A stretch of 46,787 nucleotides of DNA from Hydrogenophilus thiooxidans (GTDB taxonomy: Bacteria; Pseudomonadota; Gammaproteobacteria; Burkholderiales; Rhodocyclaceae), in assembly GCF_019049855.1 (NCBI RefSeq), contig NZ_JAHLSY010000017.1:1-46787 (forward strand), read 5' to 3'. The notes below the pieces were generated by a model that was not told the origin of the DNA, searched no databases, and worked only from the letters and a program-made list of their open reading frames with translations. Shown piece after piece: positions 17,218 through 25,539 of this stretch; within the stretch, counting starts at the first letter, position 1, and each line of letters starts with the position of its first letter. The position numbers and the translations under genes were made by a program.

Positions 17218-17246
17218 TTGACTTTTTTAGTCAATTATTGTACGGT
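17218..17246 (+). promoter_or_regulatory. iscR promoter with overlapping IscR-type operator
   Basis: TTGACT (17218-17223) and TACGGT (17241-17246) are 17 bp apart and form a plausible sigma-70 promoter. The -35 overlaps GACT-TTTTT-AGTC (17220-17232), which fits the type 1 IscR site core GACT-RWWWY-AGTC except at the R position. IscR carrying a cluster should therefore repress its own operon, as in E. coli. Confidence 0.7.
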
Positions 17247-17278
17247 ATCCCCATCGAACAAACAGGGATTGACGCATC

Positions 17279-17707
17279 ATGAAATTGACGACCAAAGGGC
17301 GTTTTGCCGTGAGCGCGATGGTCGATCTGGCGCAACAGCTAGGGGAAGGCCCCGTGCCGCTTGCGACGATCGCAGAACGACAAGAAATTTCGCTCTCCTA
17401 TCTGGAGCAACTCTTTGCGCGGTTGCGCCGCGCCGGGTTGGTGACGAGTGCGCGGGGGCCGGGCGGTGGTTATCGGTTGGCGCGTTCGATGGACGAAATT
17501 GCGATCGCGGAGATCGTCGATGCGGTCGATGAGGGGATCGATACCACCCGGTGCGGTGGAAAAGAAAACTGTCTCAACGACCACATCTGCTCCACGCATC
17601 ACCTCTGGGAAAACCTCAACGTCAAGATCGCGGAATACCTCTCCGCAGTGACCCTGGGCCAGGTAGTGCGCGGTGAGATCAAGCCGATTCGACGCAGCGG
17701 GAAATGA
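17279..17707 (+). CDS. iscR: Iron-sulfur cluster regulator IscR
   Basis: An Rrf2-family repressor that senses cluster status through a bound [2Fe-2S] cluster. The 142-residue product has the N-terminal winged helix (MKLTTKGRFAVSAMVDLA, then ISLSYLEQLFARLRRAGLV, RGPGGGYRLA). The ligands Cys92, Cys98, Cys104 and His107 sit at the same positions as in E. coli IscR, so cluster binding is expected. A type 1-like operator overlaps its promoter. The stop overlaps the start of the next gene (ATGA), so the desulfurase is translationally coupled. Confidence 0.96.
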   Translation: MKLTTKGRFAVSAMVDLAQQLGEGPVPLATIAERQEISLSYLEQLFARLRRAGLVTSARGPGGGYRLARSMDEIAIAEIVDAVDEGIDTTRCGGKENCLNDHICSTHHLWENLNVKIAEYLSAVTLGQVVRGEIKPIRRSGK

Positions 17708-18858
17708 GCGCCATCTATCTCGACTGGAACGCGTCTGCGCCGTTACATCCTGCAGCCGAGGAGGTATTGGCGGAGTGGCTTGCGGAAAAACGCTGGGGAA
17801 ACGCCTCGAGTCGGCACCGCTTTGGGGAGGCGATTCGCGCTGCGATCGAAGCGGTGCGCCATCGTGTCGCCGAAACGCTGGGCGTGATGCCGAATCAGGT
17901 GGTGTTCACAAGTGGCGGTTCAGAAGCCAACAACGCGTTCCTGAAAGGGGTGGCTTGGGCGCGATCGCAGCCCGGTCTGATTGCGGTGAGCGCAGTCGAA
18001 CACCCGTGCGTGCGCGAACCCGCAAAGCAGTTGCAGCGGTTGGGCTGGCGCGTAGCGACGATTCCCGTCGACACCGAAGGCCGAATCGACGAAAAGGGTT
18101 GGCAATCGGTTTTGGCGCAACGGCCTGCGTTGGTTTCGGTGATGTTGGCGAACAACGAAAGCGGTGTGATCCAACCGGTTGCGGAACTAGCGCGCGAGGC
18201 GCGTGCCGCCGGGGCGATCGTCCATTGTGATGCGGTCCAGGCGTGGGGCAAATTGCCGCTCGACTTCGCGGCGCTCGGGGTCGATGCGCTTACGCTTTCT
18301 GGGCACAAAATCGGTGCGCCGATCGGTGTCGGGGTACTCGTTTTCGATCGCCGCATCGAGTGGGCCCCGCTCATTGCCGGCGGGGGGCAGGAATCGGGTT
18401 GGCGCTCCGGCACGGAAAATGGACTGGCGATTGCTGCGTTGGGGGCGGTGGCTCCTGTGGTTGTTTCCGCGCAGCGCGCGTGGGCGGCACATGCACGGGC
18501 GTTGCAACAGCAACTCGAAACCGGCTTACTGGCGCGCGGTGCCACCATCTTTTCCGCAGGGGTCGAGCGGTTACCGAATACCACCTTCTTTGCGTTCCCA
18601 GGAGAGGTGGGCGAGAGTTGGGTGATCGAACTCGACCGTGAAGGGTTTGCCGTTGCCAGTGGCTCTGCTTGCTCCAGTGCGCATCCGGGTGCTTCGCACA
18701 CGCTCCGCGCAATGGGTGTTGAAGAAGCGACTGCGCGCGCGGCAGTGCGTGTGAGCACCGGCCCCACCACGCAGGCAGAGGACATTGCTCGCTTGCTTGC
18801 GGCGATTGACCGCATTCGCGAGCGCCATCGCCAGGCTGTTGCCGCGGTGGCGTGGTGA
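17704..18858 (+). CDS. Cysteine desulfurase, IscS/NifS type, lacking the IscS tail
   Basis: A PLP enzyme that takes sulfur from cysteine and holds it as a persulfide. In the 384-residue product the PLP lysine is Lys202 (SGHKIGAP), the stacking His is His100 (AVEHPCV), and the persulfide Cys323 lies in SGSACSSA, a group I (IscS/NifS) loop. It ends about 20-25 residues short of E. coli IscS, missing the C-terminal tail that binds IscU; no iscU follows in this operon. It sits in the iscS position after iscR, with a second desulfurase (sufS) four genes on. Group I membership is clear; whether it works with SufU or another acceptor is not. Confidence 0.9.
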   Translation: MSAIYLDWNASAPLHPAAEEVLAEWLAEKRWGNASSRHRFGEAIRAAIEAVRHRVAETLGVMPNQVVFTSGGSEANNAFLKGVAWARSQPGLIAVSAVEHPCVREPAKQLQRLGWRVATIPVDTEGRIDEKGWQSVLAQRPALVSVMLANNESGVIQPVAELAREARAAGAIVHCDAVQAWGKLPLDFAALGVDALTLSGHKIGAPIGVGVLVFDRRIEWAPLIAGGGQESGWRSGTENGLAIAALGAVAPVVVSAQRAWAAHARALQQQLETGLLARGATIFSAGVERLPNTTFFAFPGEVGESWVIELDREGFAVASGSACSSAHPGASHTLRAMGVEEATARAAVRVSTGPTTQAEDIARLLAAIDRIRERHRQAVAAVAW

Positions 18859-18876
18859 GATCAGAAGGAGTGTGCG

Positions 18877-20325
18877 ATGACGAGCACAAATGACGTAGCG
18901 GCGTTGGTCGCTCGTGAGTACAAATACGGGTTCGAAACGGCGATCGAAGAAGAGGTCTTTCCGCCCGGGCTCGATGAGACCGTGATTCGGCGGCTTTCGG
19001 CGCGCAAAGGGGAACCCGAATTCCTGCTCGAATGGCGGCTCAACGCGTTTCGCCTATGGCAAACGATGGAAGAACCGCACCATTGGGCACACGTTGCCTA
19101 CCCGCCGATCGATTATCAAGCGATCTCGTACTTCGCGGCCCCCAAACTGGCGAAAGATCGCCCGAAGAGCCTTGACGAGGTCGACCCGAAATTGCTGGAA
19201 ACGTATGAAAAATTGGGTGTGCCCTTGCACGAACGGGCGCGTCTGGCTGGCGTCGCCGTTGACGCGGTGTTCGACAGCGTTTCGGTCGCAACGACCTACC
19301 GCGAAAAGCTTGCAGAACTCGGCATCATCTTTTGCTCTTTCTCGGAAGCGGTTCGGGAACATCCGGAACTGGTACAGAAGTACTTGGGTTCCGTCGTTCC
19401 GCCCGGCGACAACTTCTTTGCTGCGCTCAATTCGGCGGTCTTTTCCGACGGTTCGTTCGTCTATATCCCGAAAGGGGTGCGGTGCCCGATGGAGCTTTCC
19501 ACCTATTTTCGGATCAACGCGAGCGACACGGGGCAATTCGAGCGCACATTGATCATCGCCGACGAGGGGAGCTATGTCAGCTACCTCGAAGGGTGTACGG
19601 CGCCGATGCGCGACGAAAATCAATTGCACGCTGCGGTGGTCGAATTGATCGCGCTCGAAGGGGCAGAGATCAAATATTCGACGGTACAGAACTGGTACCC
19701 TGGCGACGAAGAGGGGCGCGGGGGCATCTACAACTTCGTCACCAAACGGGGCGAATGCCGCGGCGCACGCAGCAAAATTTCGTGGATCCAGGTCGAAGCC
19801 GGTTCGGCGATCACGTGGAAATACCCAAGCTGCATCTTGCGCGGCGACGATTCGGTCGGCGAGTTCTATTCGGTGGCGGTGGGTAACCACCGGCAGCAGA
19901 TCGACAGCGGTACGAAGATGATCCACATCGGCAAACGCACCCGCAGTACCATCATCTCCAAAGGGATCAGCGCGGGCAAGGCTCAAAACTCCTACCGTGG
20001 ACTCGTCAAGGTGTTGCCCACTGCCGAAGGGGCGCGCAACTACACGCAATGCGATTCGCTGTTGATCGGCGGCGAATGCGGTGCCCATACCTACCCGTAC
20101 ATCGAGGTGGCGAACCCTTCCGCGCAGGTCGAGCATGAAGCGACGACGTCGAAAATCGCCGAAGATCAGATCTTCTACCTCCAGCAGCGGGGGCTTTCGG
20201 AAGAGGACGCCGTGAACCTCGTCGTCAATGGGTTTTGTAAAGAGGTGTTCAACAATTTGCCGATGGAATTCGCCGTCGAGGCCGAGGCACTGATGCAGGT
20301 CAGCCTGGAAGGCGCGGTCGGCTGA
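18877..20325 (+). CDS. sufB: SufB, scaffold subunit of the SufBCD complex
   Basis: The main scaffold on which new clusters are built, together with SufC and SufD. The 482-residue product is of family length. Characteristic segments are [20 protein letters not shown] near the N-terminus (long match split here), PSLDEVDP-like [20 protein letters not shown], the [10 protein letters not shown] motif ([21 protein letters not shown]) and the beta-helix core with LEGCTAP and [16 protein letters not shown] strong AAGGAG precedes the ATG. It is followed closely by sufC. Beta-helix residues needed for cluster assembly appear intact. Confidence 0.96.
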   Translation: MTSTNDVAALVAREYKYGFETAIEEEVFPPGLDETVIRRLSARKGEPEFLLEWRLNAFRLWQTMEEPHHWAHVAYPPIDYQAISYFAAPKLAKDRPKSLDEVDPKLLETYEKLGVPLHERARLAGVAVDAVFDSVSVATTYREKLAELGIIFCSFSEAVREHPELVQKYLGSVVPPGDNFFAALNSAVFSDGSFVYIPKGVRCPMELSTYFRINASDTGQFERTLIIADEGSYVSYLEGCTAPMRDENQLHAAVVELIALEGAEIKYSTVQNWYPGDEEGRGGIYNFVTKRGECRGARSKISWIQVEAGSAITWKYPSCILRGDDSVGEFYSVAVGNHRQQIDSGTKMIHIGKRTRSTIISKGISAGKAQNSYRGLVKVLPTAEGARNYTQCDSLLIGGECGAHTYPYIEVANPSAQVEHEATTSKIAEDQIFYLQQRGLSEEDAVNLVVNGFCKEVFNNLPMEFAVEAEALMQVSLEGAVG

Positions 20326-20349
20326 ACGGAACGGATGGGAGTGATACCG

Positions 20350-21102
20350 ATGTTGGAAGTTAAAGGGTTGACCGCTGCGGTCGATGGGAAAACGATTTTG
20401 AACGGTTTGGACCTGACAGTCCGTGCCGGCGAAGTCCATGCGATTATGGGACCGAACGGTTCGGGGAAGAGTACGCTCTGTCAGGTGCTCGCCGGGCGTG
20501 ACGGGTACGAAGTCACTGCGGGGTCGGTGCGCTATTTGGGGCAAGACCTGCTCGAAATGGCACCCGAGATTCGCGCGCGCGAAGGGTTACTGCTCAGTTT
20601 CCAGTACCCTGTCGAAATTCCGGGCGTGAAGAACGTCTACCTCCTCAAAGCGGCGTACAACGCGATGCGCAAACACCGCGGCGAACCGGAAGCCGACGCG
20701 TTCGAATTCATGGCGTTGGTGCGGGAAAAGATGCGCCTGATGAAGATGGACGAATCGTTCCTGCACCGTTCGGTCAATTCCGGGTTTTCGGGCGGGGAGA
20801 AGAAGCGCAACGAAATCTTGCAGATGCTCGTGCTCGAGCCGAAATTGGCGCTGTTGGACGAGATCGACTCTGGGCTCGATATCGATGCGCTGAAAATCGT
20901 CGCCGACGGGATCAACCGGTTGCGTGACCCGAACCGCGCCATCGTGATGGTGACCCATTACCAGCGGTTGCTCGACTATGTCGAGCCCGACGTGATCCAT
21001 GTCCTCTACCAGGGGCGGATCATCCGCTCTGGCGACAAGACCCTGGCGCACGAACTGGAAGCGAAAGGGTATCAGTGGTTGATCGATGAGGTAGCGGCAT
21101 GA
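20350..21102 (+). CDS. sufC: SufC, ATPase of the SufBCD complex
   Basis: An ABC-type ATPase that drives the conformational change of SufB-SufD. The 250-residue product has Walker A GPNGSGKST at 34-42, the SGGEKKRNEILQM signature, and Walker B LALLDEIDSGLDIDAL, all classical for SufC. The ATG at 20350 is chosen because the protein then starts MLEVKGL, as the family does, and a GGGAG lies upstream; an in-frame ATG at 20335 would add MGVIP. The stop overlaps the sufD start (ATGA). Confidence 0.96.
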   Translation: MLEVKGLTAAVDGKTILNGLDLTVRAGEVHAIMGPNGSGKSTLCQVLAGRDGYEVTAGSVRYLGQDLLEMAPEIRAREGLLLSFQYPVEIPGVKNVYLLKAAYNAMRKHRGEPEADAFEFMALVREKMRLMKMDESFLHRSVNSGFSGGEKKRNEILQMLVLEPKLALLDEIDSGLDIDALKIVADGINRLRDPNRAIVMVTHYQRLLDYVEPDVIHVLYQGRIIRSGDKTLAHELEAKGYQWLIDEVAA

Positions 21103-22424
21103 ACGCGCCGACTGTGATCGCCCAACCGCTCGTGGCCCAACTCGAAACCTACCGACCGACGCTCCCCGAAAGCGTGGCCGAACGGCAACGCGCCGCGTGC
21201 GCGCGTTTTTTGTCGCGTGGTTTTCCGGTGCGCCGCGACGAGGAGTGGAAGTACACATCGGTTCAGGGAATCGCCAATCGCGCGTTCACGCTGCCCGATG
21301 TGGGGGAAGCGCTGCCGCAGACGACGCCGACGGAGCTCGAATGGCCGCACGGTGAAGCGCGCCAATGGCGTTTCGTCGATGGTCGCTTGGTTGCCGCGCC
21401 CGACGAGCCACCCGAAGGGGTAACCGCGCTGCCATTGGCGGTGGCGTTGACCGACCCGTTTTGGCAGGAACGGTTTGCTGCATTGGCCACCAGCGAACAT
21501 TCGTCGTTCGTCGATCTCAATACCGCGTTGGCAAGCGGCGGACTTTGCCTGCGGATTACCGCGCCCGTGGCGACGCCGCTCGAAATCGTTTGGCAAGTGA
21601 GCGCTGGCGTTGCCGGTGAAGGAGCGTCGATTCCCTTGGCGGTACACCCTCGGCTGCTCGTCGTCGTTGAAGCGGGCGCGTCGGCAACCCTCATCGAGCA
21701 CGCGATCGGCGACGCCGCCAGTAGCCATTTTGTCAACGCCGTATCGGAGATTACCCTGGCGCGCAACGCACAACTGACCCATTACGTCGTTCAGGAACTC
21801 CCTGCCGCGGTGCAGCAGATAGCGACCCATGCCGTTGCGGTGGATGCGAACGCCTGTTACCGCTCGTTCAATATCCAACTGGGGGGGCGCCTTGCCCGTC
21901 ACGATTTCAACGTCCATCTTCACGCACCGGAAGCAGTAGCGGAGTTGGAAGGGCTCTATTTGGTGGGTGCGCGTCAGCACATCGACACCCATACGCGCCT
22001 CTTTCACGAAGCGGCGGCCACGACCAGTCGCGAACGGTATCGCCTGATCGGTTTGGAGCGGGGTCGTGGGGTCTTCAAAGGAAAAGTGCGTGTCGCACCT
22101 GGCGCCGCGAAAAGCGACGCGCAGCAATCGGTGAAGAGTCTGCTGTTGCATCCTGGTGCTGAGATCGACGCGAAACCAGAGCTCGAAATCTATACCGACG
22201 ACGTGACGTGTAGCCACGGCGCGACAGTGGGCCAGCTCGATCGCGACGCCCGCTTCTATCTCCTGAGCCGCGGGCTATCGCCTCAGGAAGCAGACGCGCT
22301 CTTGATCTTTGCCTTTGCCGAAGCGGTGGTCGAAGCGGTGACGCTTCCTGCGCTCAAAACCTATCTCACGGAGCGGCTGGTCGGCAGACTCCCGGACCGC
22401 GATATTCTGGAGGAGCAGCTATGA
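21099..22424 (+). CDS. sufD: SufD, scaffold partner of SufB
   Basis: Forms the SufBC2D complex with SufB and SufC and is linked to iron entry. The 441-residue product has the SufD N-terminal helical part (RRDEEWKYTSVQGI) and the beta-helix domain with GLYLVGARQHIDTHTRLFHEA and FKGKVRVAPGAAKSDAQQSVKSLLL (split here). The C-terminal segment has SHGATVGQLDRDARFYLLSRGL, the family hallmark region. It overlaps both neighbours by 4 bp (ATGA), so sufC-sufD-sufS are tightly coupled. Confidence 0.95.
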   Translation: MNAPTVIAQPLVAQLETYRPTLPESVAERQRAACARFLSRGFPVRRDEEWKYTSVQGIANRAFTLPDVGEALPQTTPTELEWPHGEARQWRFVDGRLVAAPDEPPEGVTALPLAVALTDPFWQERFAALATSEHSSFVDLNTALASGGLCLRITAPVATPLEIVWQVSAGVAGEGASIPLAVHPRLLVVVEAGASATLIEHAIGDAASSHFVNAVSEITLARNAQLTHYVVQELPAAVQQIATHAVAVDANACYRSFNIQLGGRLARHDFNVHLHAPEAVAELEGLYLVGARQHIDTHTRLFHEAAATTSRERYRLIGLERGRGVFKGKVRVAPGAAKSDAQQSVKSLLLHPGAEIDAKPELEIYTDDVTCSHGATVGQLDRDARFYLLSRGLSPQEADALLIFAFAEAVVEAVTLPALKTYLTERLVGRLPDRDILEEQL

Positions 22425-23659
22425 ATGCACCGCAGCGCGTAACCACGTGGGATGTCGAAGCCGTTCGCGCCGATTTCCCGATCTTGGCGCAAACCGTGCA
22501 TGGCAAACCGCTTGCCTATCTCGACAATGCCGCAACCACCCAAAAACCGAACGCGGTGATCGACGCGATCGCCCATTTCTACCGCCACGACAACGCCAAC
22601 ATCCACCGCGGTGTCCATGCGCTTGCGGAGCGCGCAACGATCGCCTACGAAGCGGCGCGGGAAGCAGCACGGCGGTTCCTCAACGCGCGTTCCGCGAACG
22701 AAATCGTCTTCGTCCGCGGCACCACTGAGGCGATCAACCTCGTCGCAACGAGTTTTGGCGCGCGCTTTCAGCCTGGCGACGAAGTGATCGTTTCCGCGAT
22801 GGAGCATCACGCCAATATCGTGCCGTGGCAACTCTTGCAAGCGCGCACGGGGATCGTCCTCAAGGTAATCCCGATGGACGAAAGCGGGGTCCTCTACAGT
22901 GAGGAACTCGCCGCGCTGATCACGCCGCGCACCCGCTTGGTTGCCGTGACCCATGTCTCGAACGCGCTGGGCACGATCAATCCGGTGGCCGAGCTCATTG
23001 CGATCGCCCACCAGCACGGTGTCCCGGTTCTGGTCGACGGCGCCCAGGCCGTACCCCATATGCCGGTGGACGTGCAGGCGCTCGACGCCGATTTCTACTG
23101 CTTTTCCGGGCACAAACTCTTCAGTCCGACCGGTATCGGCGTGCTCTACGGCAAAGCCGAGCTGCTGGAATCGATGCCGCCCTATCAAGGGGGCGGCGAC
23201 ATGATCCGTACGGTTTCGTTCGAAAAAAGCACCTTTGCACCGCCGCCGCAGCGCTTCGAAGCCGGAACGCCCCACATCGCGGGTGCGATTGGACTCAAAG
23301 CAGCGATCGAATACCTCGAAAGGTTGGACCGCCTCGCGGCGCTGCGCTACGAACAGGAATTGCTCACCTACGCAACGGAGCGACTGCAAACGGTACCCGG
23401 TCTCAAGATCGTGGGGAGTGCGCCCGAAAAGGCCGCGGTGGTCTCGTTCACCATCGACGGCATCCACCCCCACGATTTGGGAACGATCGTCGACCGCTAC
23501 GGCGTGGCGATTCGGGTTGGCCACCATTGTGCGATGCCGGTGATGACCTTTTTCGGTGTACCGGCCACCGCGCGCGCGTCGTTTGCGTTCTACAACACCT
23601 TTGCGGAGATCGACCAGTTGATCGACGCGCTGCAGCGCGCGCGCGATTTGCTGGTGTGA
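22421..23659 (+). CDS. sufS: SufS, group II cysteine desulfurase
   Basis: A PLP-dependent desulfurase that delivers sulfur to the SUF scaffold. In the 412-residue product the N-terminal part has YLDNAATTQKPNAVIDA, the PLP lysine is Lys232 (FSGHKLFSPTGIGVLYGK) and the catalytic Cys370 is in RVGHHCAMPVM, the group II loop. Its 4-bp overlap with sufD and the sufU gene just after it indicate that SufU is the sulfur acceptor, as in the Bacillus system; no sufE is seen. A preceding His in the HHC motif matches the pattern of SufU-dependent SufS enzymes. Confidence 0.95.
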   Translation: MNAPQRVTTWDVEAVRADFPILAQTVHGKPLAYLDNAATTQKPNAVIDAIAHFYRHDNANIHRGVHALAERATIAYEAAREAARRFLNARSANEIVFVRGTTEAINLVATSFGARFQPGDEVIVSAMEHHANIVPWQLLQARTGIVLKVIPMDESGVLYSEELAALITPRTRLVAVTHVSNALGTINPVAELIAIAHQHGVPVLVDGAQAVPHMPVDVQALDADFYCFSGHKLFSPTGIGVLYGKAELLESMPPYQGGGDMIRTVSFEKSTFAPPPQRFEAGTPHIAGAIGLKAAIEYLERLDRLAALRYEQELLTYATERLQTVPGLKIVGSAPEKAAVVSFTIDGIHPHDLGTIVDRYGVAIRVGHHCAMPVMTFFGVPATARASFAFYNTFAEIDQLIDALQRARDLLV

Positions 23660-23671
23660 AAAGGAGAGGGC

Positions 23672-24130
23672 ATGGAACAGGAGCTGCGTGACCTCTACCA
23701 GGAACTGATCCTAGACCACAAACGGCGTCCGCGCAATTTTCGCGAAATGGCCGATGCAACCCGCACCGTCGAAGGACACAATCCGCTCTGCGGGGATCAT
23801 CTCCGTCTGTTCGTCAAGCGGGAAGCGGGGCGCATCGTCGACGTCAGCTTCGTCGGTGAAGGTTGTGCGATTTCGACCGCGTCGGCTTCGCTCCTTACCG
23901 AAGCGCTCAAAGGCAAAACGGTCGAAGAGGCCGAAGCGCTCCTTGGCCAGATGGTGGAGTTACTGACGGCGTCCGAGGCGCCGCCAGACCCGATGGCGTT
24001 GGGGAAACTTGGCGTGTTGGCTGGCGTGCGTGACTATCCCAGTCGGGTCAAGTGTGCGATGCTGCCGTGGCGTACGCTGGAAGCGGCGCTTTCCAATGAC
24101 GACGCTCCTACTGCGATTTCCACGGAGTGA
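23672..24130 (+). CDS. sufU: SufU, zinc-dependent sulfur-transfer protein
   Basis: A 152-residue IscU-fold protein that carries sulfur from SufS to SufBCD. The probable zinc ligands are Cys40 and Asp42 (NPLCGDH), Cys65 (GEGCAIS) and Cys128 (VKCAMLPW). The insertion of about 20 residues before the third Cys (LGKLGVLAGVRDYPSR) separates SufU from true IscU, which also has an LPPVK motif for HscA that is absent here. A strong AAGGAG precedes the ATG. SufU is best known from Gram-positives, so its use in a proteobacterial-looking operon is notable. It overlaps or abuts sufT. Confidence 0.93.
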   Translation: MEQELRDLYQELILDHKRRPRNFREMADATRTVEGHNPLCGDHLRLFVKREAGRIVDVSFVGEGCAISTASASLLTEALKGKTVEEAEALLGQMVELLTASEAPPDPMALGKLGVLAGVRDYPSRVKCAMLPWRTLEAALSNDDAPTAISTE

Positions 24131-24135
24131 GCGCA

Positions 24136-24687
24136 ATGTTCGGAAATCACAGTGAAACGGTGGTGCTGACCCGCGACTGTCCCGTGATCGCAGTTCCCTC
24201 GGGCGAGCCCGCGATGTTGCCCGCCGAAACCGAGGTTGAGATCGTGCAAGCGTTGGGTGGCTCCTACACCATTCAACTCGGGTGGCGCCTCTTTCGCGTG
24301 GATGGGGCCGATGCCGATGCGCTGGGCAAAACGCCGCGTCCCAAACCGCAACTGCCCGAAGGGGCCGACGACAAGGCGGTCGAGGCGCTCGTCTGGGAGC
24401 AGCTCAAGACTTGCTACGACCCGGAAATCCCGGTCAATATCGTCGATTTGGGTTTGATTTACGACTGCCAGGTGATCCCGCAGAGCAACGGAAGCCGCCA
24501 TGTCCAGATCAAGATGACACTTACCGCTCCCGCGTGTGGCATGGGGCCTGTTCTTGCCGAAGAGGTGCGACGGCGCGTGCTCGACGTGCCAACGGTCGAA
24601 TCGTGTGATGTCGAACTGGTTTTCGACCCGCCGTGGGATCGCAGTCGGATGAGCGAAGCGGCGCGGCTTGCCACGGGAACTTACTGA
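24136..24687 (+). CDS. sufT: SufT, DUF59/MIP18-type Fe-S maturation protein
   Basis: A 183-residue protein with a DUF59 (MIP18-like) domain at ~80-175, recognised by CYDPEIPVNIVDLGLIYDC and MTLTAPACGMGPVLAEEVRRR (split here). The N-terminal ~70 residues resemble the extra domain of the 'putative Fe-S assembly protein SufT'. SufT proteins are associated with maturation of Fe-S proteins when demand is high. The ATG at 24136 has GGAG at a good distance. A GTG at 24127 overlapping the sufU stop is an alternative start. Confidence 0.88.
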   Translation: MFGNHSETVVLTRDCPVIAVPSGEPAMLPAETEVEIVQALGGSYTIQLGWRLFRVDGADADALGKTPRPKPQLPEGADDKAVEALVWEQLKTCYDPEIPVNIVDLGLIYDCQVIPQSNGSRHVQIKMTLTAPACGMGPVLAEEVRRRVLDVPTVESCDVELVFDPPWDRSRMSEAARLATGTY

Positions 24688-24705
24688 ACGAAACGGGGAG
24701 GTGCA

Positions 24706-25026
24706 ATGAGCGATTGGGTAACAGTGGCAGCGGAAGACGATTTTGCGGTGGGTTCGTACCGTGTCGTGCTACTCGACGATGTCGAGGTGGTCGTGGTGCG
24801 GACCGCAACGGGGTTTTATGCCGTCGAAAATCGGTGCACCCACGCGGACGTCCCTCTGGCAGGTGGCGCGCTGCGGGACGAGACGATCACCTGTCCCAAA
24901 CATGGCGCGCAGTTCTGTTTGAAAACGGGTGCGGCGCTCACGCCCCCCGCGGTTGAAGCGCTCACCACGTTTCCGGTTCGCGTCGCCAACGGATGGGTTC
25001 AAGTGCGTGACGCACGATGGGATTGA
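24706..25026 (+). CDS. Rieske-type [2Fe-2S] ferredoxin
   Basis: A 106-residue single-domain Rieske protein of the kind that serves as ferredoxin of ring-hydroxylating oxygenases. The cluster ligands are Cys44-x-His46 (CTHADVPL) and Cys63-x-x-His66 (CPKHGAQF). The remainder is a small beta-sandwich with no membrane anchor, so it is soluble. No oxygenase or reductase gene is nearby. It is embedded in the SUF operon with a good GGGGAGG ribosome site. It could be an electron donor to cluster assembly, in the place that fdx holds in isc operons, or simply a client; this is inference. Confidence 0.9.
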   Translation: MSDWVTVAAEDDFAVGSYRVVLLDDVEVVVVRTATGFYAVENRCTHADVPLAGGALRDETITCPKHGAQFCLKTGAALTPPAVEALTTFPVRVANGWVQVRDARWD

Positions 25027-25038
25027 AGGAGTACGTGA

Positions 25039-25458
25039 ATGGACGGAGCCACAGAAGAAAGAACGGTCACTGCGCCGATCGCGGAGGCATTGGCAAGGGG
25101 GGAGCGCCATCCTGCCCACGAACGCATCACAGTGACCCCGGCAGCTGCCGCCCATATCCGGAAAATGGTCGACAAAGCGCGGGCAGTGGGGCTTCGCATC
25201 GGAATCAAAAAGAGCGGCTGTTCCGGCTGGATGTACCACGTGGCATTGGCGGAATCGATCGGTGCCGACGATTTGGCCTTTTCGGTGCCCAATGAGACGT
25301 GGTGGGTAGTGGTCGATGCCGCGAGCTTTCCCTACCTCAAAGGGCTTACGATCGATTACCAAGGGGAGGGGTTGTCGCGTCGCTTGACCTACCACAACCC
25401 CAACGTCAGCGAAACGTGTGGTTGCGGCGAGAGTTTTGCCTTACCCCCATCTTCATGA
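25039..25458 (+). CDS. A-type Fe-S carrier (SufA/IscA family)
   Basis: Receives a cluster from the scaffold and passes it to apo-proteins. The 139-residue product has the HesB-like core from ~28 (RITVTPAAAAHIRKMVDKA). The three conserved Cys are Cys61 (KKSGCSGWMY), Cys127 and Cys129 (ETCGCGESF). An extra ~25 N-terminal residues precede the core and are of unclear purpose. An AAGGAG lies upstream of the ATG at 25039. It closes the operon, like sufA/iscA elsewhere; I cannot tell SufA from IscA by sequence alone. Confidence 0.92.
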   Translation: MDGATEERTVTAPIAEALARGERHPAHERITVTPAAAAHIRKMVDKARAVGLRIGIKKSGCSGWMYHVALAESIGADDLAFSVPNETWWVVVDAASFPYLKGLTIDYQGEGLSRRLTYHNPNVSETCGCGESFALPPSS

Positions 25459-25539
25459 AATCCGTTCGCGTGCTGTGGCGGGATGACCCCCTTTACCCGC
25501 GCGACCCGTCGTGCTGCAGTATTGTGATGGGAGTACGCT

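Noticed and set aside
19054-20544. A 496-codon minus-strand frame opposite sufB
   Set aside because: Arg/Asp/His-rich mirror of SufB, with no domain.
25459-25539. Terminator between the SUF operon and prmB
   Set aside because: A possible GCGGG/CCCGC stem has a long loop and no T-tract; not convincing.
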